Assembly: GCA_038321615.1 (NCBI GenBank)
Contig: JBBQFC010000102.1
Coordinates: 1 to 6,245, forward strand
From: JBBQFC01 sp038321615
GTDB lineage: Bacteria > Bacteroidota > Bacteroidia > Flavobacteriales_D > Cryomorphaceae
Direction: 5' to 3'
Length of the DNA stretch: 6,245 nucleotides
The notes below the pieces were generated by a model. That model searched no databases, was not told the DNA's origin, and worked only from the letters and a program-made list of their open reading frames with translations. Made by a program: the position numbers and the translations under genes. This document shows, piece by piece, positions 5,910-6,245 of this stretch; position 1 is the first letter of the stretch, and every line of letters starts with the position of its first letter.

Positions 5910-6071
5910 GTCTCGATACAATTTTTGAATCCGCTCTGCTCCTTCAAAAATCACTCGACCTGACCAAGCATATTAAAAATACCCCATAATTGCCGTCACG
6001 TCGAGTGATTAAAAGGCCAGCTATCTAAAGTGAAGTATCAATCTGAAGTGGCCTTTTAATTGTATCGAGAC
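5910..6071 (-). repeat. Module C: intact three-arm nested inverted repeat
   Basis: A complete inverted copy of module A. The 14-bp outer stem is perfect (5910-5923 with 6058-6071). Arm 2 pairs 5950-5964 with 5995-6009, with the same single mismatched position as in module A. Arm 1 is 6011-6018 with 6050-6057. Arm 3 and its 13-base loop (tccgctctgctcc on the plus strand) are identical to those of A and B. Twenty bases (5890-5909) separate it from module B, so the right side carries a head-to-tail pair. Confidence 0.8.
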
Positions 6072-6096
6072 GCGTGAAGAATCTCGTGATTTTAAA

Positions 6097-6245
6097 TCCG
6101 CTAGCAAGACTGACGCTTTTGGTTCATACGTAAATTCGAAATTTTGACTTTCTCTTCCACTTTGTCTTGATACAAAGTGGAGCAAAAATCAATGGCGGCA
6201 TAAAGCTACCCCCCGCTCAAAAACCGCTGAGAAAACAGTCGCAAA
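6097..6245 (-). repeat. Right terminal inverted repeat (pairs with 28-176)
   Basis: This is the reverse complement of 28-176 with one mismatch. It contains the same 10-bp stem hairpin (6156-6165 with 6172-6181). The match runs to the last base of the window, so the repeat may continue outside; the left copy goes on for at least 27 bases with the 1-36 hairpin. The linker 6072-6096 joins it to module C and matches the left linker apart from the 27-bp length difference. Confidence 0.93.

Noticed and set aside
5728..6071. CRISPR array or integron attC sites
   Set aside because: Only two module copies of about 162 bp with 20 bp between them, no short repeat-spacer rhythm, no cas or integrase gene, and no GTTRRRY/RYYYAAC core at the module ends.
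28..6245. Composite transposon flanked by insertion sequences
   Set aside because: Neither flank encodes a transposase and none lies between; the repeats are non-coding.

Overview
The window looks like a chromosomal segment from a member of the Bacteroidota (Bacteroidetes). The evidence is a perfect TAnnTTTG -7 box with a TTG -33 element ahead of hemE, start codons without a clear Shine-Dalgarno sequence (A-rich upstream instead), two TTG starts and one GTG start among five genes, and OmpA-family proteins with the 'NLxPNxxFE' N-terminus common in that phylum. I cannot place it at genus level.

Layout. Positions 1-440 are non-coding and built of repeats: an extended hairpin, a near-perfect terminal repeat (28-176), one copy of a ~165-bp module made of nested inverted repeats (229-395), and a fragment of a second copy (396-437). 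Five plus-strand genes follow: a small STAS-like protein (575-964), an alpha/beta hydrolase of the non-heme chloroperoxidase type (1203-2039), uroporphyrinogen decarboxylase hemE (2175-3218), and two OmpA-domain proteins in tandem (3202-4386 and 4431-5684). Positions 5685-6245 are again non-coding and hold the same repeats in inverted orientation: two copies of the module (5728-5889 and 5910-6071), then the terminal repeat running to the window edge.

Genes together. hemE, ompA-like 1 and ompA-like 2 probably form one operon behind the 2127-2158 promoter. hemE and the first OmpA gene overlap by 17 nt, and a 44-nt gap with two mutually exclusive hairpins separates the two OmpA genes. The two OmpA proteins share an architecture (signal peptide, unnamed N-terminal beta-rich domain, peptidoglycan-binding OmpA C-domain) and are diverged paralogues. 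The first two genes appear to be separate units with no obvious functional link to haem synthesis.

The most unusual feature is the repeat system that brackets the genes. The composite inverted repeat is about 340-370 bp per side. Its module can fold as a closed outer stem carrying three hairpin arms. The arm stems are conserved between copies while the loops vary more, and one difference is a G-U wobble in one orientation. I see no transposase, integrase or reverse transcriptase here, so this is either a non-autonomous dispersed repeat or a structured RNA family. The inverted placement would also permit inversion of the five-gene block.
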